Positions 21,364 through 29,527 of a DNA stretch of 36,909 nt are shown here, piece by piece. Below the pieces are notes generated by a model, which did no database searches, was not told the origin of the DNA, and saw only the letters and a program-made list of their open reading frames with translations. The position numbers were made by a program, and so were the translations under genes. The stretch is from GCA-2708415 sp964351905 (GTDB lineage Bacteria; Pseudomonadota; Alphaproteobacteria; Micavibrionales; Micavibrionaceae): NCBI GenBank assembly GCA_964351905.1, contig CAYGPG010000018.1, positions 1 to 36,909 on the forward strand, read 5' to 3'. Numbering within the stretch: position 1 is the stretch's first letter; each line of letters begins with the position of its first letter.

Positions 21364-22837
21364 TTTTACTATTGCAATTGTTGGTCGTCCAAATGTTGGA
21401 AAATCCACGCTGTTTAACAGACTGGCGAAGAAAAAACTCGCCATCGTTGATGACACACCAGGGGTAACGCGCGACTGGCGGGAAGCCGAAGGCTACCTTC
21501 TTGATCAAAAAGTCAGAATTATTGATACCGCAGGGTTAGAAGAATCTTTTGATGACTCCATCGAAGGACGCATGCGTAAACAAACCGAAGAAGGTATTGC
21601 CGAAGCAGACGCTATCCTGTTTCTCATTGATGGTCGCGCAGGTGTGACCCCTATTGATGAATATTTTGCTGGCTGGCTGAGAAAACAAAAGGGCAAAAAA
21701 CAACACCCCGTCGTCCTCGCCGTTAATAAATGTGAAAGCGACAGCGCCGTTTCCTCAGGTTTAGGCGAAGCTTACTCCCTCGGATTTGGACAACCTATCC
21801 CCATTTCATCCGCCCACGGTCACGGCATTGAAGACCTTTATTTCGCCTTCGAACCCCACTTCCCTAAAGAAGAAGAAATTGTCGAAGATGGCGCAGATCA
21901 ACTGCCAGATTTCGAAGATTTAGATGCCCTTGAAGGCGACGACAATTTTGACTTCGCCGCCCTTGATATCGAAGATGATGGTGAAAAACCTATCAAGGTC
22001 GCTATTGTTGGTCGCCCCAATGTAGGTAAATCAACGCTCCTCAACAGTCTTCTTGAAGAAAACCGCGTGATGACGGGGCCAGAAGCCGGTATCACCCGCG
22101 ATGCCATCGCCGTGAATTGGGAATTTGGCGGGCGTAAAATGAAGCTGGTCGATACCGCAGGGATGCGCCGCAAATCAAAGATTGAACATAATATTGAAAA
22201 GATGTCCGTTGAGGATTCTTTGCGCGCCATTCGCCTCGCGCAAGTTGTGATCCTCGTTGTCGATGCCGAAATTCTGCTCGATAAACAAGACTTACAAATT
22301 GCTGATCATATCTTAAAAGAAGGTCGCGCCATGGTTATCGCCATTAACAAATGGGATTTGATCAAGGGGGAAGAAGCCAAAAAAGAAACGCTCGCGCTTC
22401 TCAATTATAAATTAGAAACAGGGTTAGGACAGGTACGTAATATTCCTGCCGCAACAATTTCCGCGCTGAATAACCGTAACCTCGGCTTTCTCATGCAAAG
22501 CATTCTGGATATTTACACCCTTTGGAATAAACGCGTGCCTACCGCTAAAATGAATAGATGGATGGCGGCACGTGAAAGCCAAAACCCCGCTCCGCTCGTT
22601 GGGGGGCTTTCCAACCGTTTAAAATACATGACGCAAATAAATATTCGTCCGCCAACCTTCGCACTATGGGTTTCCCGCCCGAAGGAACTGCCTGAAACAT
22701 ATAAACGCTATATCTTAAACGGTCTACGCGATGACTTCGGCCTAAAAGGCGTCGCTGTAAGACTTTTGGTTAGAACCAGTAAAAACCCCTTCGGCGACAT
22801 CAAAAAGAAATCCGTCCGCCACAGGGATAAGAAATAA
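21359..22837 (+). CDS. der: Ribosome-associated GTPase Der (EngA)
   Basis: 492 residues. Tandem GTPase domains with GRPNVGKS P-loops at 9-16 and 218-225, DTAG switch motifs, NKCE (123-126) in domain 1 and NKWD in domain 2, then a C-terminal KH-like domain (KRYILNGLRDDFGLKGVAVRLLVR). It is needed for 50S maturation. The acidic linker between GTPase domains (about 168-210) is long. Domain 1 has NKCE in place of NKxD, as is common in alphaproteobacteria. Start fixed by the in-frame TAA just upstream. Regulation is probably through the inverted repeat and minicistron at its start. Confidence 0.97.
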   Translation: MTFTIAIVGRPNVGKSTLFNRLAKKKLAIVDDTPGVTRDWREAEGYLLDQKVRIIDTAGLEESFDDSIEGRMRKQTEEGIAEADAILFLIDGRAGVTPIDEYFAGWLRKQKGKKQHPVVLAVNKCESDSAVSSGLGEAYSLGFGQPIPISSAHGHGIEDLYFAFEPHFPKEEEIVEDGADQLPDFEDLDALEGDDNFDFAALDIEDDGEKPIKVAIVGRPNVGKSTLLNSLLEENRVMTGPEAGITRDAIAVNWEFGGRKMKLVDTAGMRRKSKIEHNIEKMSVEDSLRAIRLAQVVILVVDAEILLDKQDLQIADHILKEGRAMVIAINKWDLIKGEEAKKETLALLNYKLETGLGQVRNIPAATISALNNRNLGFLMQSILDIYTLWNKRVPTAKMNRWMAARESQNPAPLVGGLSNRLKYMTQINIRPPTFALWVSRPKELPETYKRYILNGLRDDFGLKGVAVRLLVRTSKNPFGDIKKKSVRHRDKK

Positions 22838-22860
22838 CTTAAACATTAAAAGGAAAAACG

Positions 22861-23691
22861 ATGGAATTTGATATTAGTCAGTATAGTGAGCATTTGGATC
22901 TGATTGTGACATGGGGAATGCGTCTTTTGAGCGCGTTATTAATCCTGATCGCTGGTTGGATTATTGGATCATGGGCGCGTCGTCGTATTACCAATATCAA
23001 AAAACTTGATAAGACGATTTCGAGCTTCCTTGGCGGATTTGCCAAATATGTGATTATGGCGGTATCGCTCGTCGCGGTTTTGGGGCAATTTGGCATTGAA
23101 ACTGCCAGTTTACTCGCCGTTTTGGGTGCTGCTGGTTTGGCTATTGGTTTGGCCTTGCAAGGCACATTAAGCAACGTGGCCGCGGGTGTTATGATGCTAA
23201 TTCTACGTCCGTTTGGCGTCGGCGATTATATTGAATTTGGCTCAACGGGCGGGACAGTTACGTCATTGGGTTTGTTCGGTGCGGAGTTAAACACGCCAGA
23301 TAACAAATATATTTTTGCGCCAAACAGCCGTATTTGGGGCAATGAAATTACCAATTACTCGCGCAACAAGCAACGCCGTCAGGATATTGCCGTTGGCATT
23401 AGTTATGATAGCGATATCGACAAAGCGATTAAGACCGTGAACAAAGTATTGGCCAAAGAAAAACGCCTTGTCCCAACCGCAGGGAAAGAGCCAATTATCG
23501 TTGTTGATGCGATGGCAGATTCATCGGTGAATTTAAAGGTTCGCGTTTGGACAAAAACACAGGACTTCTTTGTTGTTCAATGGGACTTGAAAAAAGCCAT
23601 TAAGGAGCAATTGGATAAAGATGGAATTTCCATTCCATTCCCAACCCGTACATTAGAAATTTCTAATCCTGAGGTGTTAAAAGGCAAATAA
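22861..23691 (+). CDS. mscS: Small-conductance mechanosensitive channel MscS
   Basis: 276 residues, the core MscS length. Three membrane spans (about 17-37, 56-78, 84-115), the last being the glycine/alanine-rich pore helix AVLGAAGLAIGLALQGTLSN, followed by the beta domain (FGVGDYIEFGSTGGTV) and the C-terminal vestibule. It opens under membrane tension to release solutes in osmotic downshock. It follows der by 23 bp with a GGA ribosome binding site and may be cotranscribed. A hairpin repeat and a strong terminator follow. Confidence 0.93.
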   Translation: MEFDISQYSEHLDLIVTWGMRLLSALLILIAGWIIGSWARRRITNIKKLDKTISSFLGGFAKYVIMAVSLVAVLGQFGIETASLLAVLGAAGLAIGLALQGTLSNVAAGVMMLILRPFGVGDYIEFGSTGGTVTSLGLFGAELNTPDNKYIFAPNSRIWGNEITNYSRNKQRRQDIAVGISYDSDIDKAIKTVNKVLAKEKRLVPTAGKEPIIVVDAMADSSVNLKVRVWTKTQDFFVVQWDLKKAIKEQLDKDGISIPFPTRTLEISNPEVLKGK

Positions 23692-23700
23692 GCCATTAGT

Positions 23701-23727
23701 GAAATCCTGTTTTCAAAACGGGATCTA
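23701..23727. repeat. GAAATCC...GGGATCTA hairpin repeat, copy 2
   Basis: ATCCTGTTTT pairs with AAAACGGGAT around a C, with one G-T wobble. Flanks GAAATCC and GGGATCTA match the copy at 8942-8968. Confidence 0.55.
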
Positions 23728-23738
23728 ATAACGACAAG

Positions 23739-23767
23739 ACCCCGCATCATGTGCGGGGTTTCGTTTA
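23739..23767 (+). terminator. Rho-independent terminator of the mscS transcript
   Basis: ACCCCGCA (23739-23746) pairs with TGCGGGGT (23752-23759), followed by TTCGTTT. Confidence 0.85.
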
Positions 23768-23814
23768 TGCGGAGAACTGTTTATAGATTTCAAGAGCACA
23801 CAGATTTAAGACAC

Positions 23815-23848
23815 AAAAAAAGGCTCCTACCGCTAGGAAGCCTTTTTT
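23815..23848 (-). terminator. Rho-independent terminator of the ribosomal protein operon
   Basis: AGGCT-CCTA and TAGG-A-AGCCT pair around CCGC, with A7 and T6 flanks so it can act on both strands. It lies 29 bp after the rplO stop and marks the end of the ribosomal transcript. Confidence 0.9.
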
Positions 23849-23876
23849 CTCTTTCCCTATAAAGGGGAAACTTGTT

Positions 23877-24422
23877 TTATTTCTTAGCTTTTGCTTTCGC
23901 CGCCGCTTCTTTTGCAGGAGCGTCTTTGCTCTTATGACGTGGGCCTTTTGTTTCAGCTTCCAGAACTTCAACTTTACCGCCCGCTTTTTCAATCGCTTCT
24001 TTAGCAGAAGCAGAAGCACCAGATACTTTGATGTCCAATTTTGCTTTCAAAAGATGTGCACCATTACCAAGAACACGGATACCATCAAACTTACGTGTGA
24101 TCACATTTGCTTCTACAAGCGTATCCGCATCAATTGTCTTTTTCGCGTCAATCATTTTACCATCGATAGCTTGCTGCAAACGTGCCAAAGACACCGTCGC
24201 AAAACGCTTACCGAATTGGTTGTTGCTAAATCCACGCTTAGGCAGACGTTTGTACAAAGGCATTTGACCGCCTTCATAACCTTTAATCGCTACACCAGAA
24301 CGCGCCTTTTGACCTTTTTGACCAACGCCACAGGTCTTACCTTTACCAGAACCAATGCCACGTCCTTTACGCTTTGTGTTGTGCGTAGAACCTTCTTGGT
24401 TTTTTAAATCATTGAGTTTCAT
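23877..24422 (-). CDS. rplO: 50S ribosomal protein L15
   Basis: 181 residues; the family is about 145-160. MKLNDLKNQEGSTHNTKRKGRGIGSGKGKT is the family N-terminus and binds 23S rRNA late in 50S assembly. The extra length is a basic Ala/Lys-rich C-terminal tail (KSKDAPAKEAAAKAKAKK). It is the last gene of the cluster: a terminator follows, whereas secY normally comes next. TAA stop. Confidence 0.97.
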   Translation of the reverse strand: MKLNDLKNQEGSTHNTKRKGRGIGSGKGKTCGVGQKGQKARSGVAIKGYEGGQMPLYKRLPKRGFSNNQFGKRFATVSLARLQQAIDGKMIDAKKTIDADTLVEANVITRKFDGIRVLGNGAHLLKAKLDIKVSGASASAKEAIEKAGGKVEVLEAETKGPRHKSKDAPAKEAAAKAKAKK

Positions 24423-24452
24423 GTCTTTAATTCCTTTTAATACCGTTTAAAT

Positions 24453-24647
24453 TTAAGCGGCGTCTTCTACTTTTACCAAATGGGCTACGGCGTTAATCAT
24501 GCCACGAACACTTGGTGTATCTTCTAAAGTTTTTGTGCGACCGATGCGACCAAGGCCAAGCCCTTTAAGGCTCGCATGCTGGTATTGCTTACGACCGATT
24601 GCTGAACCGGTTTGTGTCACTGTTACTGTTTTCTTATCTTTAGCCAT
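24453..24647 (-). CDS. rpmD: 50S ribosomal protein L30
   Basis: 64 residues, bacterial short L30 (uL30). VTVTQTGSAIGRKQYQHASL and LGLGRIGRTKTLEDTPSVRGMI are the conserved blocks. It lies between rpsE and rplO in the standard spc order, 30 bp upstream of rplO. L30 is absent from some bacteria, so its presence is informative. Confidence 0.97.
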   Translation of the reverse strand: MAKDKKTVTVTQTGSAIGRKQYQHASLKGLGLGRIGRTKTLEDTPSVRGMINAVAHLVKVEDAA

Positions 24648-24679
24648 TATCTTATTCCTAATATTCTAACGTTAAATAA

Positions 24680-25267
24680 TTACGCTTTTTTCTCTTCTTT
24701 AGGGGCGTCTTCAACCTTACCACCACGTGCAGTTTCACGTGCCGCAATAACATCGCTTACTTTTTTACCGCGACGTGTTGCAATTTGGCGTGGGCTTTCC
24801 ATACGCTTTAACGCATCAAAAGTCGCGTTCACCATGTTGTAAGGGTTAGATGACCCAACCGCTTTACCAACAACGTCCTGAATACCAAGACAATCAAGAA
24901 CGGCACGCATTGGACCACCGGCAATAACCCCAGTACCAACAGGCGCAGAGCGAAGGATAACTTTACCAGCACCCGCACGACCTTTAACGTCCTGATGAAT
25001 TGTACGACCTTCACGTAAAGGAACACGGATCATATTACGTTTTGCTTGTTCAGTTGCCTTACGGATTGCTTCAGGAACTTCCTTTGCTTTACCGTGACCT
25101 GTACCGACTTGGCCTTTACCATCGCCGATAACCATCAAGGCCGCAAAACCGAAACGACGTCCACCTTTTACCACTTTGGCAACACGGTTGACGGCAACGA
25201 GCTTCTCGTGAAATTCGTTTTCTTCGCGTTCTTCTTTATTAAATTTTGGGTCAGATGGATGTGCCAT
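24680..25267 (-). CDS. rpsE: 30S ribosomal protein S5
   Basis: 195 residues; usual is 165-190. The double-stranded-RNA-binding-like N-domain (EKLVAVNRVAKVVKGGRRFG) and the C-domain (VPLREGRTIHQDVKGRAGAG) are intact. S5 shapes the mRNA entry channel and decoding accuracy. The C-terminal tail (GKVEDAPKEEKKA) is a short charged extension. Standard position between rplR and rpmD. Confidence 0.98.
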   Translation of the reverse strand: MAHPSDPKFNKEEREENEFHEKLVAVNRVAKVVKGGRRFGFAALMVIGDGKGQVGTGHGKAKEVPEAIRKATEQAKRNMIRVPLREGRTIHQDVKGRAGAGKVILRSAPVGTGVIAGGPMRAVLDCLGIQDVVGKAVGSSNPYNMVNATFDALKRMESPRQIATRRGKKVSDVIAARETARGGKVEDAPKEEKKA

Positions 25268-25299
25268 GCTGTAATACTCCTAATAAATCTCTTTTTAAA

Positions 25300-25680
25300 T
25301 TAAAACTCAAGTCCGCCTTCACGCGCACCGTCTGCAATTGCCTTAATACGTCCGTGATAGACAAAACCACCACGATCAAATTGTACTTTTTTAACGCCTG
25401 CTTTAACTGCACGTTCGGCAATCAACTTACCAACTTTAGAAGCGGCATCAACGGAGTGACCAACTTTAATGCCTGCATCTTTATCCATTGAAGACGCAGA
25501 AGCCAATGTCACACCCTTGATATCATCAATGATCTGAGCATAAATTTGCTTATTTGTGCGGTGAACAGACAAACGCGGGCGAATAGCACGATTTGGGTTC
25601 TGTTCAATATTAACACGACGCAGTTTTGAGCGGTTACCCATTTTACGACGATTAAACGGTGTCATTCTTTTTTGTGTCAT
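25300..25680 (-). CDS. rplR: 50S ribosomal protein L18
   Basis: 126 residues, slightly longer than the usual 117-120 because of an N-terminal MTQKRMTPFNRRK; an internal Met6 could be the true start. Binds 5S rRNA with L5. RPRLSVHRTNKQIYAQIIDD and FDRGGFVYHGRIKAIADGAR are the family blocks. Standard spc position. Confidence 0.97.
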   Translation of the reverse strand: MTQKRMTPFNRRKMGNRSKLRRVNIEQNPNRAIRPRLSVHRTNKQIYAQIIDDIKGVTLASASSMDKDAGIKVGHSVDAASKVGKLIAERAVKAGVKKVQFDRGGFVYHGRIKAIADGAREGGLEF

Positions 25681-25708
25681 AGTTTTGTACCTTAAATGAA
25701 ACTAAATG

Positions 25709-26242
25709 TTATTTCTTCTTACCTTCTTTACGCATCACATATTCGCCTTCATAACGAATACCCTTACCTTTGTATGGCTCAGGTTTTTTGAATGCGCGGA
25801 TTTTTGCGGCAACTTCACCAACAAGCTGCTTATCAATACCCGCAACTTTAATCTTTGTTTGATCTTCAACGGTAACTGTTACATCTGATGGAACATCAAA
25901 ACGTACTTCATGTGAAAAACCTAGCTGCATGACAAGAGTGTTACCTTGCATATTGGCACGTAAACCAACCCCTTGAATCTCAAGAGATTTTTCAAAACCA
26001 TTTGCTACACCTTCAACAATATTGCTCACCAATGTGCGCATTGTTGGGTATAATTTTTTCGCGTGAAGTGACTGCGTGCGAGGAGCAAAAACAACCTTAC
26101 CATCTTCTAACTTCACAGATACATCATCATGAATACGAAGGGAAAGCTCGCCTTTTGCGCCTTTTGCTTTTACATCCTGACCGTTTACATCAAGTGTAAC
26201 ATTTTCAGGCACTTCAACTGGTCTTTTACCGATACGTGACAT
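25709..26242 (-). CDS. rplF: 50S ribosomal protein L6
   Basis: 177 residues, full length. MSRIGKRPVEVPENVTL at the start and the C-terminal block KKPEPYKGKGIRYEGEYV, which contacts 23S rRNA near the factor-binding site. Tail of lysines is normal. Standard position after rpsH. Confidence 0.98.
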   Translation of the reverse strand: MSRIGKRPVEVPENVTLDVNGQDVKAKGAKGELSLRIHDDVSVKLEDGKVVFAPRTQSLHAKKLYPTMRTLVSNIVEGVANGFEKSLEIQGVGLRANMQGNTLVMQLGFSHEVRFDVPSDVTVTVEDQTKIKVAGIDKQLVGEVAAKIRAFKKPEPYKGKGIRYEGEYVMRKEGKKK

Positions 26243-26309
26243 TTTCTTTTTTCCTTTTTAAACCTTAAGTGCGTGTTCTTATGAACCGCGTTTCAGATCA
26301 AGTTCTCTC

Positions 26310-26708
26310 TTAGTAAACCTGACAAAGAACCTCTCCACCTACATTTTCATTACGGGCTTTGTGGTCTGCCATCACGCCTTGTGGTGTTGAGATAACAGAA
26401 ATACCAAGACCATTATAGAAAGGTTGTAGATCTTTAATTTTTGAATACACACGACGACCAGGCTTAGAGATGCGCTTTAATTCACGGATCACGGCTTGAC
26501 CTTCGTCATATTTAAGCTCAATCACGAGGTCTTTTTTGTTGTTATCAAGATCAACAGTGTTGAAACCACGGATGAAACCTTCATCTTTTAATACATTACA
26601 TACAGCTTCACGTAGATTAGACCACGGGCAGTGTGTCGTAGGTAGATTCGCTTGTTGCGCATTACGAATGCGAGTCAACATATCTCCTAAAGGATCACTC
26701 ATAGACAT
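26310..26708 (-). CDS. rpsH: 30S ribosomal protein S8
   Basis: 132 residues, full length. MSMSDPLGDMLTRIRNAQ and the C-terminal block ISVISTPQGVMADHKARNEN that binds 16S helix 21. S8 is the translational repressor of the spc operon in E. coli; whether this operon has a matching mRNA site was not established. The gap to rplF is 67 bp. Confidence 0.98.
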   Translation of the reverse strand: MSMSDPLGDMLTRIRNAQQANLPTTHCPWSNLREAVCNVLKDEGFIRGFNTVDLDNNKKDLVIELKYDEGQAVIRELKRISKPGRRVYSKIKDLQPFYNGLGISVISTPQGVMADHKARNENVGGEVLCQVY

Positions 26709-26735
26709 ATTTTATATCCTCTTCTTTTTCTATTC

Positions 26736-27041
26736 TTACCAGCTGGCTTTTGTAACACCTGGCAATTCGCCACGTGAAGCCAGATCACGTACCGCAATAC
26801 GTGACAATTTAAATTTACGATAAACAGCGTGTGGACGACCCGTTAAAGCACAACGGTTCATTTGACGAATTTTTGCAGAGTTCTTTGGAAGTTCTGCCAT
26901 TGTCAAGGTAGCCGCAAAACGCTCTTCAACGCTTTTGCTTTTATCCATGATAATCGCTTTTAATTCCGCACGTTTTGCTGCGTATTTTTTTACCAGCTTA
27001 CGACGTTTTATATCTCTTTGTACTGCACTTACCTTAGCCAT
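26736..27041 (-). CDS. rpsN: 30S ribosomal protein S14
   Basis: 101 residues, the long, zinc-free form: there is no CxxC...CxxC motif, and the C-terminal half contains RCALTGRPHAVYRKFKLSRI. It sits in the 30S head. Standard position between rplE and rpsH. Confidence 0.98.
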   Translation of the reverse strand: MAKVSAVQRDIKRRKLVKKYAAKRAELKAIIMDKSKSVEERFAATLTMAELPKNSAKIRQMNRCALTGRPHAVYRKFKLSRIAVRDLASRGELPGVTKASW

Positions 27042-27070
27042 GTTTAATCGCTCCTAATTAATCTTTTTCG

Positions 27071-27652
27071 TTAGTCTTTGAAAGGCATATCAAAGCCACG
27101 TAATAATTCTTTTGCTTCATCGTTATTTGCCGCTGTTGTGCAAATGATGATGTCCATTCCGCGAATCTTGTCTACTTTATCGTAAGCAATTTCAGGGAAG
27201 ATAATATGTTCTTTAATACCCATGGCATAGTTACCACGACCATCAAAACTTTTACCGTTAATACCGCGGAAGTCACGAACACGTGGCAAGGCGATAGTCA
27301 CCAAACGGTCTAAAAATTCATACATACGCGCACCACGTAAAGTCACCTTACAACCAAGATCCATACCTTCGCGCACTTTAAACGCCGCATTCGATGTTTT
27401 CGCCTTCGTGATAACCGCTTTTTGACCAACGATCAGGCTCAAGTCATTGGCTGCACTCTCAACCGCTTTACGGTCAGTCGTTGCTTCAGATACACCCATG
27501 TTAATGACAATTTTATCCAACTTCGGGATCTGCATATCATTTTTGAAGCCATACTTCTCCTTTAAAGCGCCACGAATTTGGTCTTCGTAACGTTTTCTGA
27601 AACGCGGCTGTACTTTTGCTTCGTTTTTATTCTGTTTCTTTGCTTCACTCAT
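27071..27652 (-). CDS. rplE: 50S ribosomal protein L5
   Basis: 193 residues; usual is about 179-187, the excess being a hydrophilic N-terminal extension (MSEAKKQNKNEAKVQP). Binds 5S rRNA and contacts the P-site tRNA loop. PKLDKIVINMGVSEAT, FDGRGNYAMGIKEHIIFPEI and RGMDIIICTTA are conserved. Standard position after rplX. Confidence 0.98.
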   Translation of the reverse strand: MSEAKKQNKNEAKVQPRFRKRYEDQIRGALKEKYGFKNDMQIPKLDKIVINMGVSEATTDRKAVESAANDLSLIVGQKAVITKAKTSNAAFKVREGMDLGCKVTLRGARMYEFLDRLVTIALPRVRDFRGINGKSFDGRGNYAMGIKEHIIFPEIAYDKVDKIRGMDIIICTTAANNDEAKELLRGFDMPFKD

Positions 27653-27664
27653 TTTATCTATTCC

Positions 27665-27991
27665 TTATGAGTCCAATGTTTCGCCAGAACGCTTAGCGAC
27701 ACGAACTTTTTTGCCGTTTTCAAGCGTCTTATAACCAACGCGTGTTGGCTTATCTTCTTTAGGGTCAGCCAAAGACACGTTTGAGATGTGAATTGACAAT
27801 TCTTTCTCAACAATACCGCCCGCAGAAAGTTGTGTAGGCTTAGTGTGTTTCTTAACAACATTTACGCCTTGCACAAAAACGCGTGACTTCGTTGGCATCG
27901 TTTTCAAAACTTCGCCTTTTTTGCCTTTATCTTTACCAGTATTAACGATGACTGTGTCACCTTTTTTAATTTTCATTTTAGCCTGTGTCAT
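27665..27991 (-). CDS. rplX: 50S ribosomal protein L24
   Basis: 108 residues, full length, with the KOW motif at KIKKGDTVIVNTGKDKGKKG. An early assembly protein of 50S. It begins 2 bp after the rplN stop, so translation is probably coupled. Confidence 0.98.
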   Translation of the reverse strand: MTQAKMKIKKGDTVIVNTGKDKGKKGEVLKTMPTKSRVFVQGVNVVKKHTKPTQLSAGGIVEKELSIHISNVSLADPKEDKPTRVGYKTLENGKKVRVAKRSGETLDS

Positions 27992-27993
27992 AA

Positions 27994-28362
27994 TTATAGA
28001 ACCTCTCCAGCTAGTGAAATAATTTTCATGTAACCCTTACCACGCAATTCACGTGTGACTGGGCCAAAAATACGTGTGCCTAATGGCTCGCCATTTGCGC
28101 TGATCAAAACACAAGCGTTCGTATCAAAACGGATTTTTTCACCACTTTGACGGTTTAAACCATGGCGTGAGCGAACGATAACAGCTTTATGCACTGTTCC
28201 CTTTTTTACACGACCGCGCGGAATAGCTTCTTTAACCGACACAACAACAACATCGCCAATATTGGCTGTGCGTCGGTGTGAACCACCAAGTACCTTGATA
28301 CACTCTACGCGACGGGCGCCTGAGTTATCTGCTACTTCCATATTTGATTGCATCTGTATCAT
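27994..28362 (-). CDS. rplN: 50S ribosomal protein L14
   Basis: 122 residues, full length. MIQMQSNMEVADNSGARRVE and FGPVTRELRGKGYMKIISLAGEVL are the conserved ends. It contacts helix h14 of 16S rRNA at the subunit bridge. Standard order rpsQ-rplN-rplX. Confidence 0.99.
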   Translation of the reverse strand: MIQMQSNMEVADNSGARRVECIKVLGGSHRRTANIGDVVVVSVKEAIPRGRVKKGTVHKAVIVRSRHGLNRQSGEKIRFDTNACVLISANGEPLGTRIFGPVTRELRGKGYMKIISLAGEVL

Positions 28363-28395
28363 GACAATTCTCTACTTCTACTTTTCAGTTCTTAA

Positions 28396-28782
28396 TTAAT
28401 CTTTTTTCTTAGCCGCAGTCTTTTTAGCGGCGGCTTTTTTGGCTGGAGCTTTTTTAGCAGCTGGCTTTTTTGCTTCTGCTTTAGGAGCTGCTTCCTTTTT
28501 AGGCACTTTGGCAGCTGCTGCTGCTTTTTCTGCCTTCGTCGGAGCCGCAGAACCTTCTTTCACAACAGTCCAAGTTTTACGCTTAGAAATTGGCGCACAT
28601 TCGATAATTTGAATGGTTTCGCCTTCTTTTACGCTGTTATTCTCATCATGCGCCGCATATTTTGCAGAACGCTTAATGTATTTCTTATATTTAGGGTGCA
28701 TAAAGCGACGCTCAACAAGAACCGTTACGGTCTTGTCCATTTTATCACTTGTTACTACTCCTTCTAAAACGCGGCGTGGCAT
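28396..28782 (-). CDS. rpsQ: 30S ribosomal protein S17 with Ala/Lys-rich tail
   Basis: 128 residues; the OB-fold core (MPRRVLEGVVTSDKMDKTVT to about residue 78, ECAPISKRKTWTVV) is family-like, where S17 is normally 80-90. Residues about 83-128 are an Ala/Lys/Pro-rich, histone-H1-like tail (KKPAAKKAPAKKAAAKK...). The tail is almost identical, in DNA too, to part of the L22 tail. Binds 16S rRNA early in assembly. Confidence 0.97.
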   Translation of the reverse strand: MPRRVLEGVVTSDKMDKTVTVLVERRFMHPKYKKYIKRSAKYAAHDENNSVKEGETIQIIECAPISKRKTWTVVKEGSAAPTKAEKAAAAAKVPKKEAAPKAEAKKPAAKKAPAKKAAAKKTAAKKKD

Positions 28783-28808
28783 ATTTCTTTTCTCCTACTA
28801 CCTAAAAC

Positions 28809-29003
28809 TTACGCAGCTTTTGACTGCTGATTAATAAATGTCTTCACGCGTGCAATTTCACGGCGAAGTTTACGCATTTGCGATGTGTTCTCTAATTGGC
28901 CACCTGAAAGTTGAAAGCGCAGGTTGAATTGCTCTTTACGTTTTTCAAGAAGTACTTTTTTCAGCTCATCTGCTGACTTACCTTTTAAATCTTCTGCTTT
29001 CAT
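28809..29003 (-). CDS. rpmC: 50S ribosomal protein L29
   Basis: 64 residues, two-helix protein at the exit of the peptide tunnel. MKAEDLKGKSADELKKVL and FNLRFQLSGGQLENTSQMRK are typical. Its upstream spacer to rplP (69 bp) is long for this operon and contains a GTAG-type hairpin ending 19 bp before the ATG. Confidence 0.98.
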   Translation of the reverse strand: MKAEDLKGKSADELKKVLLEKRKEQFNLRFQLSGGQLENTSQMRKLRREIARVKTFINQQSKAA

Positions 29004-29022
29004 CTTCTTCGTTCCTCGTTTT

Positions 29023-29051
29023 GGCCTCAGGCGGGTAAACCCGCTACGGCC
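29023..29051 (-). repeat. GTAG-type (REP-like) hairpin, copy 4, rplP-rpmC spacer
   Basis: On the minus strand: GGCC-GTA, stem GCGGGT/ACCCGC, TT loop, CTGA-GGCC. Its inner stem matches the copy at 5273-5301. It lies inside a ribosomal operon, where it could affect mRNA decay or translation of rpmC. Confidence 0.7.
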
Positions 29052-29072
29052 TCCTTCAAATTTATATCCAGT

Positions 29073-29486
29073 TTATTCCCCTACACGTGTGACAAATTTT
29101 GTTTTAATTGGCAATTTCATTGCCGCTAATTCCATTGCTTCACGTGCCAAAGTTGGCTCTACACCATCAAGTTCAAACATGATACGACCTGGCTTAACAC
29201 GGCACGCCCAATATTCAACAGACCCCTTACCTTTACCTTGGCGAACCTCAAGAGGCTTCTTCGATACAGGCACATCTGGGAAAATGCGAATAAAAACTTT
29301 ACCCTGACGTCTGATGTGACGTGTAATCGCACGACGGGCCGCTTCAATTTGACGCGCTGTAATACGATTAGGGCTCATAGCCTTTAATCCACATGAACCG
29401 AAATTCAAGTCCGTGCCACCTTTGGCATTCCCGTGAATACGTCCCTTATGGGCTTTTCTATATTTTGTCTTCTTTGGTAGTAACAT
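29073..29486 (-). CDS. rplP: 50S ribosomal protein L16
   Basis: 137 residues, full length. MLLPKKTKYRKAHKGRIHG and RIFPDVPVSKKPLEVRQGKG are family blocks. L16 lies near the A-site and is a late assembly protein. Standard position between rpsC and rpmC. Confidence 0.98.
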   Translation of the reverse strand: MLLPKKTKYRKAHKGRIHGNAKGGTDLNFGSCGLKAMSPNRITARQIEAARRAITRHIRRQGKVFIRIFPDVPVSKKPLEVRQGKGKGSVEYWACRVKPGRIMFELDGVEPTLAREAMELAAMKLPIKTKFVTRVGE

Positions 29487-29527
29487 CTCTTTATACCATT
29501 TTCTATATTATGTAAACCTAATTAAAC

